In this document: one piece after another, positions 8,972 through 17,461 of the stretch
Layout: each line of letters opens with the position of its first letter
Position numbering within the stretch: the first letter of the stretch is position 1
Assembly (NCBI GenBank): GCA_017881055.1
Contig: JADGRF010000196.1
Coordinates: 93,031-154,909 of the forward strand
Direction of reading: 5' to 3'
Length of the DNA stretch: 61,879 nucleotides
Source of the DNA: Sandaracinaceae bacterium
GTDB taxonomy: Bacteria > Myxococcota_A > Polyangia > Polyangiales > JAFGIB01
Translations under genes and position numbers: made by a program
The notes under the pieces: model-generated
What the model was told of the DNA's origin: nothing
The model's input: only the letters and a program-made list of their open reading frames with translations
Database searches by the model: none

Positions 8972-9958
8972 ATGTTCCCGGCGAAACTCTCGCTCGCGCA
9001 TCTGCCAACGCCGCTCGTGCACTACGACGCGCTCGACACGCTCGTGGGCGCCGAGGTCTGGGTCAAGCGCGACGACATGACTGCCGGGCCGGAAGCAGGC
9101 AACAAGATTCGCAAGCTCGAGTATCTGCTGGCAGCGGCGCAGATCGAGCACGCGAGCACGGTGATCACGTGCGGCGGCGAACAGAGCAACCATGCACGTG
9201 CGACTGCGCTCCTGGCACGACGGCTCGGCCTGCGGGCGATCCTGGTTCTGCGCACGCACGACGGGGCCGCGCCGCAAAAACCATGGACAGGCAACCTGCT
9301 GCTCAGTGCGCTGTCCGGCGCGGAGCTGCGTTTCATCACCCCGGCTGCGTACCAGACACGCGACACCCTGTTGCAGCAGACAAGAGCCGAGCTCGCACGC
9401 AGCGGCGAGCGTGCCTATGCAATCCCCGAAGGTGGCTCGAACGGCTTGGGCGCGCTCGGCTACGTGGACGCGATGGCAGAGGTCCGCGCACAGCTCGACG
9501 CGGGCGCCACGGGCAGTCGAGAGCCGTTCGACGTCGTGGTGCACGCCTGCGGCTCGGGCGGCACGGCGGCGGGCGTGGTGATCGGCGCGGCGCTGCACGA
9601 CGTCGCGCGCGAGGTGCTGGCCATCGCCGTGTGCGACGACAGTGCGTATTTCGAGCGGGTGATCGAGCACATCCTTGCAGAGGCCGATCAGCTCACCCAC
9701 AGCTCGTTGCCGCGCGCGCCGCTGCGCGTGCTGGACGCCTACAAAGGGCCGGCCTATGCCGTGCCCAGCGAAGCCCAAGCGCATTTCATCGTACGCGTCG
9801 CGCGCGAGACCGGCTTGATCGTGGATCCGGTGTACACGGGCAAAGCGTTGTTCGGCCTGTCGCAGCTGACACCGAAACCTAAGCGCGCGCTCTTTCTGCA
9901 CACCGGCGGGCTACCTGGCCTCTTGGCCGAAGCCGCCCGCTTCGCTGCGTATCTTTAG
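8972..9958 (+). CDS. D-cysteine desulfhydrase/ACC deaminase family PLP enzyme
   Basis: The protein has 328 aa, fold-type II PLP. It opens with the family's typical KLSLAHLPTPL segment, then KRDD (residues 32-35) and GNKIRKLEYLL (43-53) containing the PLP lysine Lys45. The QSNHARAT phosphate-loop region follows near residue 70, and a CGSGGTAAG cofactor loop in the middle. D-cysteine desulfhydrase converts D-cysteine to pyruvate, H2S and ammonia; ACC deaminase is the alternative. The PTPL-EVWVKRDDMT arrangement fits the DcyD side better, but motif reading alone cannot exclude ACC deaminase. The ATG at 8972 is the first sensible start; an upstream extension would run through the lipoprotein gene. 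Confidence 0.86.
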   Translation: MFPAKLSLAHLPTPLVHYDALDTLVGAEVWVKRDDMTAGPEAGNKIRKLEYLLAAAQIEHASTVITCGGEQSNHARATALLARRLGLRAILVLRTHDGAAPQKPWTGNLLLSALSGAELRFITPAAYQTRDTLLQQTRAELARSGERAYAIPEGGSNGLGALGYVDAMAEVRAQLDAGATGSREPFDVVVHACGSGGTAAGVVIGAALHDVAREVLAIAVCDDSAYFERVIEHILAEADQLTHSSLPRAPLRVLDAYKGPAYAVPSEAQAHFIVRVARETGLIVDPVYTGKALFGLSQLTPKPKRALFLHTGGLPGLLAEAARFAAYL

Positions 9959-9989
9959 AGCCGATCTCAATACCCGGTCGCGACGGCTT

Positions 9990-10008
9990 TCGGGCGGGAC
10001 GGGCCCGA
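9990..10008. terminator. Short GC hairpin between convergent genes
   Basis: TCGGGC and GCCCGA arms (6 bp) flank a 7-nt G-rich loop in the 72-bp gap between the convergent desulfhydrase-family and PF10118-like genes. There is no T-tract, so it is at most a weak intrinsic terminator. Confidence 0.3.
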
Positions 10009-10030
10009 TCGCTGCGTTGCGCGCGTCGGC

Positions 10031-10921
10031 TCACGCGGCCTGCGCACCGGCCACGGGATCCGCGTCGGAGCCTCGCTCGTGCACGATGTGCGCGCGGCTG
10101 CGCTCGCGCCACGCAGCGATCGTCGCGCTGTTGTCGTCGGACCAAGGATGAAAGCCCGGACGGAAGTACGCGAAGAAGGCCGGCAGCATGCGCGTCACCA
10201 GGCCCCGAAAGCCGAACAGATAGCGTAGACCGCCGATCACGTCGCCCAGCTTTCCGAGCTTGCGATCGTTGCGGAGCAGCGTGAACGTGTTCCAGACCGA
10301 CAGCCCGATCAGCAGCGGCCATGCTGCGCCCAGGACCGTGATGCGACCGAAGTAGCTACCGCCGAGCTGACGATAGATGTCGTAACAAGTGGCCTTGTGC
10401 TCGATCTCTTCGGCCGCGTGCCACTCCCACAACGCGCGCACGTTCGGGTCCGCACCTTCGCCGATCTCCGGCTGGGCGAAGTACTGCTCCGCGAAGCCGG
10501 CCGTAAAGTGCTCCAGCGCGCACGTCACGGCCAGCATGTCGATCGGATCGGCGACTTTGCGGACGCGGTCGAGCACCCATGCGTAGCGGGCGCGACAGAG
10601 ATCCACGTCGATGCCGAGCTGCGCGTTCATGCGGTCGAGCTTCTTGTGCTGCAGCGTGTGGTGACCCTCCTGGCGACAGAACTCGAGAAGCTCCTCGCGC
10701 AGCGCTGGGTCGGTGATCTGGTCCCCCAGCGCGCGCGCCGAGTCGATGAAGAATTTTTCGCCGGGTCCGAACGCAGTCGAGAGCTGCGTCCAGAACAAGC
10801 TCTTGAAGGGGCTCGAGCCGTGCCAGTAGCGATCGAAGCCCCTGCTCTCGAACGCGAACTTCACGCGGCGATAAGTGACCTTCACGCCAGCCGGGCGAGG
10901 CATTTCGGAGTGGTTTTGCAT
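10031..10921 (-). CDS. Predicted metal-dependent hydrolase, PF10118/COG3687 type
   Basis: The protein has 296 aa. It carries the regularly spaced His/Glu motifs of the PF10118 family on predicted helices: EEL-EFCRQEGHHTLQH, LEHFTAGF and WEWHAAEEIEHKATCYD. These form a likely di-metal helical bundle like that of ferritin-fold oxygenases. A hydrophobic segment follows (VLGAAWPLLIGLSVWNTFTLL). The ATG at 10921 was chosen over one 72 bp upstream because AGGAG lies 9-13 nt before it. The biochemical role of the family is unproven; the name hydrolase is historical. A long inverted repeat about 70-100 bp upstream may be its operator. Confidence 0.78.
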   Translation of the reverse strand: MQNHSEMPRPAGVKVTYRRVKFAFESRGFDRYWHGSSPFKSLFWTQLSTAFGPGEKFFIDSARALGDQITDPALREELLEFCRQEGHHTLQHKKLDRMNAQLGIDVDLCRARYAWVLDRVRKVADPIDMLAVTCALEHFTAGFAEQYFAQPEIGEGADPNVRALWEWHAAEEIEHKATCYDIYRQLGGSYFGRITVLGAAWPLLIGLSVWNTFTLLRNDRKLGKLGDVIGGLRYLFGFRGLVTRMLPAFFAYFRPGFHPWSDDNSATIAAWRERSRAHIVHERGSDADPVAGAQAA

Positions 10922-10992
10922 GCCAGGTTCTCCTGTGGGTGGCGGCGCCGGCAAACAACCGTCGTGCACCTCGCAAGCCATCTCTAGCAGCA

Positions 10993-11025
10993 ATTACTGT
11001 GACAGCAAGTGGTGTCGCAGTTAAT
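10993..11025. promoter_or_regulatory. Operator-like inverted repeat upstream of the PF10118 gene
   Basis: ATTACTGTGACA (10993-11004) pairs with TGTCGCAGTTAAT (11013-11025) with one mismatch and one bulged base, in an unusually A/T-rich spot. It lies 72-104 nt upstream of the PF10118-like start codon, where a repressor or activator site would be expected. The regulator is not identified. Confidence 0.42.
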
Positions 11026-11059
11026 TTGTCATCGATGCGTAGTGGTTTCAGCTGATTAC

Positions 11060-11668
11060 CTAAGCCGCGCCGCCGCTCGTGGTGTCGACGCGCTCGTCCA
11101 AGTGCGCGGTGCAATTCCAGAGAGTGACACGATGCGGCGCATGCGCGTCGAACACGGTGATGCCCGTGTTGTGGAAGCGATCGGGAACACACTGTCCTGC
11201 CGGCGGCGTCAGGTGGCGCTGCGCGAAGGCACGACACAAAAGGCCGTGCGTCACCACGATCAACGGCGCGTCGCTGTCCTGCGTGCACGCCAGGATGAGC
11301 GCGAACGCGGCGGCGGCACGCGCGTGAAAGGCGTCCCAGCTCTCGCCGTTCGGCGGGACGAAGTCCGGCGCAAAGGGATCGGCGGGTAGCGACGCGTACG
11401 CCGTGCCGCGCAGATCGCCGAAGTTACGCTCGGCCAGGAGCGGCGTGGTCTCCACCGGCAAGCCGGTGCGCGCAGCGATCGCCTCCGCGGTCATGCGCGC
11501 GCGCGCAAGATCGCTGGCGACGATGCGCGCTGCACCCAGGCTCGCGAGCCGAGCCGCGACTCGCTCGGCCTGCTGCAAGCCGAGCTCGTTCAGGGGGATG
11601 TCGGGGCGCTGCAGGATGTGCTGCGCGTTGCCGTCGGTCTCCCCGTGTCGCACGACCCAAATCGACAT
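11060..11668 (-). CDS. Histidine phosphatase family protein (phosphoglycerate mutase-like)
   Basis: The protein has 202 aa with the branch-1 histidine phosphatase signature RHGETDGN at residues 7-14 (nucleophile His8). It also has IVASDLARARMTAEAI and, in the C-terminal half, VVTHG, which supplies the second active-site His. It is cytosolic, with no signal. Such short proteins are usually phosphatases acting on small phosphorylated metabolites rather than true mutases. It is divergent from hisH, with 89 bp between the two starts. The substrate cannot be predicted. Confidence 0.87.
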   Translation of the reverse strand: MSIWVVRHGETDGNAQHILQRPDIPLNELGLQQAERVAARLASLGAARIVASDLARARMTAEAIAARTGLPVETTPLLAERNFGDLRGTAYASLPADPFAPDFVPPNGESWDAFHARAAAAFALILACTQDSDAPLIVVTHGLLCRAFAQRHLTPPAGQCVPDRFHNTGITVFDAHAPHRVTLWNCTAHLDERVDTTSGGAA

Positions 11669-11757
11669 GCCCGCGCGTTGTAGCAGCCCGCCGCTTCGCG
11701 TGCGAGGTGCGCTGGTCGGAGGCGAAAAGCGTGCTATCTAGCGGCAGGCCTTCTGCC

Positions 11758-12378
11758 ATGATCACCATCGTCGACTACAACGGTGGCAACCTGCGTAGCG
11801 TCAAGCGCGCGTGCGACGCCGTGGGTATCGCCGCCGAGTTCACGCAAGACCCGGACGCAGTCGCCAAGGCCGACAAGCTCATCTTCCCAGGTGTCGGCCA
11901 TGCGCGCAGCGCGATGGCAACGCTGCTGCGCACCGGCCTCGGGGACGCCGTCCGGCACGCCTACGAGCGCGGGGTGCCCACGCTCGGCATCTGCGTGGGC
12001 GCGCAGCTGCTGCTCGACAGCTCGGAAGAAGGCGAGACCCAGGGCTTCGGTCTTCTGCCCGGTCGCACGCGCCTGTTCCGTCTCGAAGACCCGGCGCTCA
12101 AGATTCCGCACATCGGTTGGAACGAGCTGCGCATCGAGCGCCCGCATCCGCTGCTCGACACGATGAAGAACGGCGACGAAGTGTACTTCGTGCACTCGTA
12201 TTACCTCGACCCAACTGACGCGAGCCACGTCTACGCCACCACCGATCACGGCATTCGCTTCTGCGTCGCGCTCGGCAAAGACAACTTGTTCGCGACGCAG
12301 TTCCACCCGGAGAAGAGCGGCCGCCTGGGCCTCGGCTTACTCTCGCGCTTCGCGAGCTGGGACGGCACGCCATGCTGA
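11758..12378 (+). CDS. hisH: Imidazole glycerol phosphate synthase, glutamine amidotransferase subunit
   Basis: The protein has 206 aa and supplies ammonia from glutamine to HisF in histidine synthesis. It has the class I amidotransferase nucleophile Cys79 in GICVGAQLL (GICLGMQ is the usual form) and the His/Glu pair in TQFHPEKSG near residue 186. The opening [15 protein letters not shown] is canonical. The ATG at 11758 is the only start giving this N-terminus. The last 7 nt overlap hisF, so the two subunits are translationally coupled. The other histidine genes are not adjacent. Confidence 0.96.
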   Translation: MITIVDYNGGNLRSVKRACDAVGIAAEFTQDPDAVAKADKLIFPGVGHARSAMATLLRTGLGDAVRHAYERGVPTLGICVGAQLLLDSSEEGETQGFGLLPGRTRLFRLEDPALKIPHIGWNELRIERPHPLLDTMKNGDEVYFVHSYYLDPTDASHVYATTDHGIRFCVALGKDNLFATQFHPEKSGRLGLGLLSRFASWDGTPC

Positions 12379-13151
12379 GCAAGCGCGTGATCGCCTGCCT
12401 CGACGTGCGCGATGGCAAGCTCGCCAAGAGCGTGAAATTCGTCGATACCAAAGACATCGGCGATCCGGTCGAGAAGGCCAAGCAGTACTACGACGACGGC
12501 CTCGACGAGCTCGTGTTCTACGACATCACGGCGTCCAGTGAACGTCGCGGGATCATGATCGACGTGGTCGAACGCGTGGCAGCGCAGATCTTCATTCCGT
12601 TCTCGGTCGGCGGGGGCGTGCGCTCGGTCGAAGACGCGACCCGCTTGCGGCTCGCAGGCGCCGAGAAGATCAACGTGAACAGCGCAGCGGTGCAGGACCC
12701 GGAGCTGATCGCGCGTTGCTCGGACGCAATCGGCGCGCAGAGCACGGTCCTGTCCATGGACGTGCTGCGCGTCGGCACGAGTGAGACGATCCCCAGCGGC
12801 TACGAGATCGTGATCAACGGCGGGCGTACGCGCACCGGACGCGACGCGCTGGCATGGGCGAAGCGTGGCGAGGCGCTCGGTGCGGGCGAGCTCGTGATCA
12901 ACTCGATCGACGCGGATGGCACGCGCGACGGCTACGAGATCGCGCTGACGCGCATGATCGCGCGCGCGCTGCGCATTCCTGTGATCGCGTCCGGCGGCGC
13001 AGGCAAGCCCGAGCATCTGTACGACGTGCTGACCGAAGGCTGCGCCGACGCCGCGCTCGTGGCGTCGATGGTCCACTACGGCGAGTACAAGATCCCCGAG
13101 CTCAAGCAGTACCTGGCCGGTCGCGGCATCCACGTTCGCCTTTCGACCTGA
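12372..13151 (+). CDS. hisF: Imidazole glycerol phosphate synthase cyclase subunit
   Basis: The product is a 259-aa (beta/alpha)8 barrel that cyclises PRFAR with HisH-derived ammonia to imidazole glycerol phosphate and AICAR. The start [16 protein letters not shown] carries catalytic Asp11. The second catalytic Asp lies in the VISSIDADGT-equivalent block ([15 protein letters not shown], near residue 180). Phosphate-binding loops VGGGVRS and [10 protein letters not shown] are intact. Coupling to hisH is by a 7-nt overlap (ATGCTGA). The gene ends the unit; the convergent PEGA-protein gene follows after 37 bp. Confidence 0.97.
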   Translation: MLSKRVIACLDVRDGKLAKSVKFVDTKDIGDPVEKAKQYYDDGLDELVFYDITASSERRGIMIDVVERVAAQIFIPFSVGGGVRSVEDATRLRLAGAEKINVNSAAVQDPELIARCSDAIGAQSTVLSMDVLRVGTSETIPSGYEIVINGGRTRTGRDALAWAKRGEALGAGELVINSIDADGTRDGYEIALTRMIARALRIPVIASGGAGKPEHLYDVLTEGCADAALVASMVHYGEYKIPELKQYLAGRGIHVRLST

Positions 13152-13188
13152 GCGCAACGAGCGCCGACGCCGGCACATGCGACACGTC

Positions 13189-15006
13189 TCAGTGCCCCGT
13201 GGGCGCGGGCGCTGCCGCTGACGGCGGCAGCGCGGGCCGGGGCAGCACCGGCGCGCTGCCGAGCGGCGTCAGCGTGATACGAATCGCGTCGCGGCTGCTC
13301 GCGGACAGGCGCACGAGCTGCGGCTCGAAGCCGGCGAGCCGCAGCAAGTAGAGCTCTTCGCCCGTGGGCCGCACGACTTCGGCCGGCGTGTTTCCCAACA
13401 CCGCGCCGCCGAGGACGATCTCGGCGCCTGCCGGCTCGCTCGCGATCAACGTGGTCTCGACACCGGCCGGAATGCGCGCCTTGGCGCTGGCTGCGGCAGG
13501 CGCAGTTGCCGCGGCAGGCGCGTCGTCGATTTCGATCGGCTGCTGCCCGCTGTTTGCGCGCAGCCAGGCAATGCCGCCGCCGAGCGCGGCCAGACCGAGC
13601 AGCAGCACCAAGAGCGAACGCGCCCCGGGTCTGGGCTCGGTGGATACTTCGCGGCGACGCGCGCGGAGTTGCCCGCGTGAGATCAGCGCCGTCTCCTGCT
13701 CGATCCACTCCGAGCGCGAGCCAGAGCGCGCCGCACCGTCAGCGCGAGCACGCATGAACGCCTCGTAACCCTCGCGGTCACTCGGCAGAGGCTCGTAGTC
13801 CGAGCCACCCGCGTCAGCTGCCAAGCTGCGACGCGCGGCTGGCTCAGCTTTCTGCTCGGCTCCCAGCTCGGGATCCACCACGATGGAGGGCTGGTTCGTC
13901 TGCTGAACCAGCGGTGCGGATGACGCTCGCGAAGACACCGACTCTTCTGACGTGCGCGCGGCGCTCGCAGGCCCGCTCGGTTCCTGCGGTGACGCGCTCT
14001 GCTCCAAGATCTGCTCGCCCGAGGCTTCGCCGCGCAAATAACCCGACGCCGACTCGATCAGGTCACCCTCGGGCAGCGCCTCGCGGATCTCGTGGCGCTC
14101 GACCTGCGTGCCGCGACGACGGCCGGGACGCTCTTTCGGCGTCGCGCGACGCGAGCGAGCGAGCGCGTCTTCGTCGTCCGCAGCGGGCACGGCGGCGGAC
14201 GGGTCGGCCGGCGTCGGGGCCATCGTGGGCAATGCCGGCGGGTACGAGCGTGGGCGCGTCTCGAAGTACTCGACGGACACGTCCCGGACGGAGTATCGAC
14301 CGCTGTTTGGTTTGCTGGCATCCGCCGTGCGCAAGAGGCCCGACAACGGAGGACGCGACGCCGCACCCGACGCCGGCGGCACGATGTTGCTGGACGACGA
14401 CGACGGCAAGCGCACCGGCGCACGCGGCCGGTGCGCCGAAGCCCACGCGCTCGGGGGATCGACACGCTGGATGGGCTGCGTGCGCGCCGTGGTCATGTCG
14501 CTCGATCTCGAGCTGGTCTGCCGCGCCTTCGTACTGACCGTCGCCTGGACCGTAGCCTGCGCGGGAATCGGCAGCGGCGCTGGCGGCTGACCTGCCACCG
14601 TCGTTGCAGCTGACGAGCGCGCGCCCAGGCGCCCACGCATGGCCGTGTGACGAGGGGTCACGAGCCGATCGCGCGGAACCGGCGGCGGACGCAGCGCTTT
14701 GGCGATGGCGGCGGGCGCGGCGGGCGGCGCGAACAGTGTCGCAGCGGGCGGCTCCGTGCGGCCGGAGCGTACCTGCGCGCCAGGCCGCGAGAGCACACCG
14801 GAATGTTCTGGCGGCGCGACCGAACCGCGACTCGTGCCCGCCGGTGGCGGTGGCGGTGGTGGCGGTAGCTCGGAGCCACGCGCGGCCGCGCTGCTCACGC
14901 GAATGCGATCGCGCAGCGACGCCACGGGGGGCTTATCCGCCTTGCGGGCCGCCGGGCTCTCGCCGTCGCCCCCTCGCGTCGCACTGTTGTCGTCGGACCG
15001 CTGCAC
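13189..15006 (-). CDS. Proline/serine-rich single-pass membrane protein with C-terminal PEGA domain
   Basis: The protein has about 605 aa from a GTG at 15006. An in-frame ATG further upstream (15171) or a longer reading would overlap the divergent YggX gene, so I reject those. AGGGA lies upstream of the chosen GTG. Residues 1-430 are disordered (Pro8 run, many Ser/Arg/Pro). One membrane helix follows (LLVLLLGLAALGGGIAWL, about 505-522). The C-terminus is a PEGA domain (about 553-600: ASEPAGAEIVLGG, GNTPAEV, LLRLAGFEPQ), a small beta fold of envelope-associated proteins in Myxococcota. The topology puts the long N-terminus in the cytoplasm and PEGA outside. Function unknown. The start is the weakest part of this call. 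Confidence 0.68.
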   Translation of the reverse strand: MQRSDDNSATRGGDGESPAARKADKPPVASLRDRIRVSSAAARGSELPPPPPPPPAGTSRGSVAPPEHSGVLSRPGAQVRSGRTEPPAATLFAPPAAPAAIAKALRPPPVPRDRLVTPRHTAMRGRLGARSSAATTVAGQPPAPLPIPAQATVQATVSTKARQTSSRSSDMTTARTQPIQRVDPPSAWASAHRPRAPVRLPSSSSSNIVPPASGAASRPPLSGLLRTADASKPNSGRYSVRDVSVEYFETRPRSYPPALPTMAPTPADPSAAVPAADDEDALARSRRATPKERPGRRRGTQVERHEIREALPEGDLIESASGYLRGEASGEQILEQSASPQEPSGPASAARTSEESVSSRASSAPLVQQTNQPSIVVDPELGAEQKAEPAARRSLAADAGGSDYEPLPSDREGYEAFMRARADGAARSGSRSEWIEQETALISRGQLRARRREVSTEPRPGARSLLVLLLGLAALGGGIAWLRANSGQQPIEIDDAPAAATAPAAASAKARIPAGVETTLIASEPAGAEIVLGGAVLGNTPAEVVRPTGEELYLLRLAGFEPQLVRLSASSRDAIRITLTPLGSAPVLPRPALPPSAAAPAPTGH

Positions 15007-15153
15007 GGCTTGCTTCCCTGGCGCCTGGATATCCGGCCTGGACGCCCGTTCTTCGCAAGAAGTCCGGACGAACGCAATGGGCGTACTGTCTTCCGTGCAA
15101 AAACCGGCCGAACCGCTTGACGTCGCCGCCCTGAGCCACCAAATAAGCGGGCT

Positions 15154-15429
15154 ATGTCGCGAACTGTGCATTGCGTGAAGCTCGGGAAAGATCTCGAAGG
15201 CCTCGATAAGCCTCCGGTCAAGGGCGAGCTCGGTCAGCGCGTCTACGAGAACGTCTCGAAAGAGGCGTGGAAGCTGTGGGTCAGCCACTCGACCATGATC
15301 GTGAACGAGTACCGACTCGAGCTGGGCACGCCCGAAGCTGCGAAGATCTGGCTCGCGGAGCTGGAGAAATTCTTCTTCGGTGAAGGCGCCACGGCCCCCG
15401 AAGGCTACGTCCCCGAAAAGAAGGAATAG
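15154..15429 (+). CDS. yggX: Fe(2+)-trafficking/oxidative damage protection protein, YggX family
   Basis: The protein has 91 aa, the normal family length. It opens MSRTVHCVKLGKDLEGLD with the conserved Cys7, then PVKGELGQRVYENVSKEAW, then MIVNEYRLEL and KFFF. These are all diagnostic of the small YggX family, which protects Fe-S proteins and helps labile iron handling in the cytoplasm. It is divergent from the PEGA-protein gene and convergent with msrB (13-bp gap). Two oxidative-stress genes thus sit side by side, though on opposite strands. Confidence 0.95.
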   Translation: MSRTVHCVKLGKDLEGLDKPPVKGELGQRVYENVSKEAWKLWVSHSTMIVNEYRLELGTPEAAKIWLAELEKFFFGEGATAPEGYVPEKKE

Positions 15430-15442
15430 CCGCGGTGCTTGC

Positions 15443-15844
15443 TCACTTGGCCTTCTTCTCGAAGTGCAGCGACGCCGAGTTGATGCAGTAGCGGAGCCCG
15501 CTGGGTCGCGGGCCGTCCTCGAACACGTGGCCGAGGTGCGCGTCGCAGCGCGAGCACACCACTTCGACGCGCCTCATGCCATGCGTCGTGTCGGTCTCGG
15601 TCGCGACCGAAGCCGCATCGATCGGCTGAAAGAAGCTCGGCCAACCGCTGCCGGATTCGAACTTCGTATCCGAGCCGAACAGCGGCTCGTCACAGCACAC
15701 GCAGCGATACACACCGTCGTCGTGGTGATCGTGGTACTTGCCGGTGAAGGCGCGCTCGGTGCCTTTTTGACGCGCGATTCGGTATTCGTCCGGTGAGAGC
15801 TGGGCACGCCACTCGCCCTCGTTCTTGCGCACTTTGTCGGCCAT
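15443..15844 (-). CDS. msrB: Peptide-methionine (R)-S-oxide reductase
   Basis: The protein has 133 aa and reduces methionine-R-sulfoxide in proteins. It has two zinc-binding CxxC pairs (CVCC and CSRC), the substrate block SGSGWPSFF, and catalytic Cys in RYCINSASL near the C-terminus. The resolving-Cys position follows the usual single-domain MsrB pattern. The ATG at 15844 is preceded by AAGGG at about 8 nt; a longer reading adds only an implausible 15 residues. No signal peptide is seen, so it is cytosolic. Confidence 0.97.
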   Translation of the reverse strand: MADKVRKNEGEWRAQLSPDEYRIARQKGTERAFTGKYHDHHDDGVYRCVCCDEPLFGSDTKFESGSGWPSFFQPIDAASVATETDTTHGMRRVEVVCSRCDAHLGHVFEDGPRPSGLRYCINSASLHFEKKAK

Positions 15845-15923
15845 CGCGACACCCTTTCCCGCTCCGCGCGCCGCGCAGGCCCGTATCACTATGCGGAGGT
15901 TCGGCTAAGCTGTCGACCCGATC

Positions 15924-16493
15924 ATGAGCGCCAGGTCTCGCAGCTCGCAGCTCCGCCGGCTCCTCGACGCGCTCACGCCGCGGGATGCGACCGAGCGCGC
16001 TCACCAGCAGCGCATGCTCGACCTGCTCGAGTCTGCGAGCGATCCGTTCGCGCGTGAGCACTACGTCCCAGGACATTTCACCGCCAGCGCGTTCGTGGTC
16101 TCCAAGGAGCGGGACGCATTGCTGCTGATCCTGCACGGCAAGCTGAATCGCTGGCTGCAACCCGGTGGACACATCGACCCGACGGATGCCGACGTGATCG
16201 CGGCGGCCCGGCGCGAGGTCGCCGAAGAGGTCGCGCTCGTGGACCTGCCGCTCGCCCACGACGGCATCTTCGACGTCGACGTACACATGATTCCGGCGCG
16301 TGGTGAAGCCGCCGCCCACGAGCACTTCGACGTGCGCTTCGTGTTCGAGGCGCCCGCGGGCAGCGGCCGCGCCGGCAGTGACGCCCAGGCGAGCCGCTGG
16401 GTGCAGCTGACAGACGTCGCCTCGCTTCAAACCGACGAGTCCGTCCTGCGTGCGGTGCAGAAGCTGCGCGAGCTTCGTCCGGGAGGTGCGTGA
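15924..16493 (+). CDS. Nudix hydrolase
   Basis: The protein has 189 aa. The Nudix box reads GGHIDPTDADVIAAARREVAEEVAL (about residues 92-116). It keeps the AARREVAEE metal-binding core, though the first glutamate position is Asp. An N-terminal helical segment of about 45 residues precedes the Nudix fold. HGKLNRWLQPGGHID places it among COG1051-like members that act on nucleoside diphosphate derivatives; the substrate is not predictable. The TGA stop overlaps the TatD start (TGATG) by one base, so they form a coupled pair. Confidence 0.85.
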   Translation: MSARSRSSQLRRLLDALTPRDATERAHQQRMLDLLESASDPFAREHYVPGHFTASAFVVSKERDALLLILHGKLNRWLQPGGHIDPTDADVIAAARREVAEEVALVDLPLAHDGIFDVDVHMIPARGEAAAHEHFDVRFVFEAPAGSGRAGSDAQASRWVQLTDVASLQTDESVLRAVQKLRELRPGGA

Positions 16494-17296
16494 TGGGCCT
16501 CGCCGACGTGCACGCCCACCTGACCAGCCCGCGCTTGCGTGACGACTTGGCCGGGTTGCTTGAACGCGCGCGCGCAAGCGGCGTCACGACCATCGTCAGC
16601 AACGGCCTCAACCCGCGCGACAACGCACGCGTCTGGGCGCTGGCGCAGGCGGAACCGCTAGTGAAGCCGGCCTTCGGCTTTTACCCGGTCGACACGGTGC
16701 TGCACGAGATGCGCGCCGCCGGCGTCGAGTATCCGCGCGAGGACGAAGAGTGCAGCGCCGAAGACGGCGTCGCGTTCGTGCGCGAGCACGTAGAGGACGC
16801 ATTCGCGGTCGGCGAGATCGGCCTCGACGGCTACTGGGTGCCGGAACCGTTCTGGCCGAAGCAAGAAGCGGTCTTCAGCGAGCTCGTTCAGATCGCGATG
16901 GCGGCCGACAAGCCGATCATCATCCACACGCGCAAGCGCGAGAAGCGCACGCTCGAACTGCTGCGCGAGCTGGGCGCCACCCGCGTCAATTGGCACTGCT
17001 TCGGCGGCAAGGTGAAGTTGGCTCGGGAGATCGCCGAGCACGGGCACTGGCTCTCGATTCCTGCGAACGCGCGCCGCTCGGAGAGCTTTCGGCGCATGCT
17101 GGAGACCCTTCCCCGCGAGCGCATTCTTTTGGAGACCGACTGCCCGTACCTCAGCCCGGAGCCCGGTGCACAGAGCGAGCCCGCGCACGTCGCCGGCACC
17201 GCGGCGTTCGCCGCCGAGCTCTGGGGCTGCTCGGCACGTGAGGTCGCTGGGCAGCTCGCAGAGAATTTCTTCCAGCTTTTCCGCGTAGCGCCCTGA
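16493..17296 (+). CDS. TatD family metal-dependent hydrolase/DNase
   Basis: The protein has 267 aa, a TIM-barrel amidohydrolase. The metal ligands are all visible: DVHAH (residues 5-9), VGEIGLDGYW, IIHTRKREK, NWHCFGG and LETDCPYLSPEP. The family includes 3'-5' DNases and D-aminoacyl-tRNA deacylase-like activities. The start is ATG at 16493, with GGGAGG at 16481-16486. A GTG one codon earlier is possible but is nearer the ribosome site. An acidic insertion after the first strand (EYPREDEECSAEDG) is slightly unusual. Confidence 0.93.
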   Translation: MGLADVHAHLTSPRLRDDLAGLLERARASGVTTIVSNGLNPRDNARVWALAQAEPLVKPAFGFYPVDTVLHEMRAAGVEYPREDEECSAEDGVAFVREHVEDAFAVGEIGLDGYWVPEPFWPKQEAVFSELVQIAMAADKPIIIHTRKREKRTLELLRELGATRVNWHCFGGKVKLAREIAEHGHWLSIPANARRSESFRRMLETLPRERILLETDCPYLSPEPGAQSEPAHVAGTAAFAAELWGCSAREVAGQLAENFFQLFRVAP

Positions 17297-17388
17297 CCTT
17301 TTCCCGACAAACGCCCACGCGCGTGCGCCGAAAACGCCGAATGCGAGCACTTGGGGATGACCGAGTGGGGTATCAACCCACAGTTAGG

Positions 17389-17394
17389 TATGAT
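17389..17394 (+). promoter_or_regulatory. Candidate -10 box for the Cys-rich lipoprotein gene
   Basis: TATGAT lies in a locally A/T-richer stretch 68 nt upstream of the start codon. No good -35 match sits 16-18 bp upstream, so this is a single-box suggestion. Confidence 0.3.
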
Positions 17395-17461
17395 AACCGG
17401 TGTGGGATATTTGCACGTTCGCCCATGGGCCGCGAACGCGCCGACCGAAGGGATTTTCAGC

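Noticed and set aside
15007-15288. N-terminal extension of the PEGA membrane protein
   Set aside because: It would run antisense through most of yggX, whose product is an unmistakable 91-aa YggX family member.
17389-17420. A sigma-54 promoter (GG-N10-GC) before the Cys-rich lipoprotein
   Set aside because: TGGGATATTTGCAC looks suggestive, but the GG to GC spacing is 7 rather than 10.
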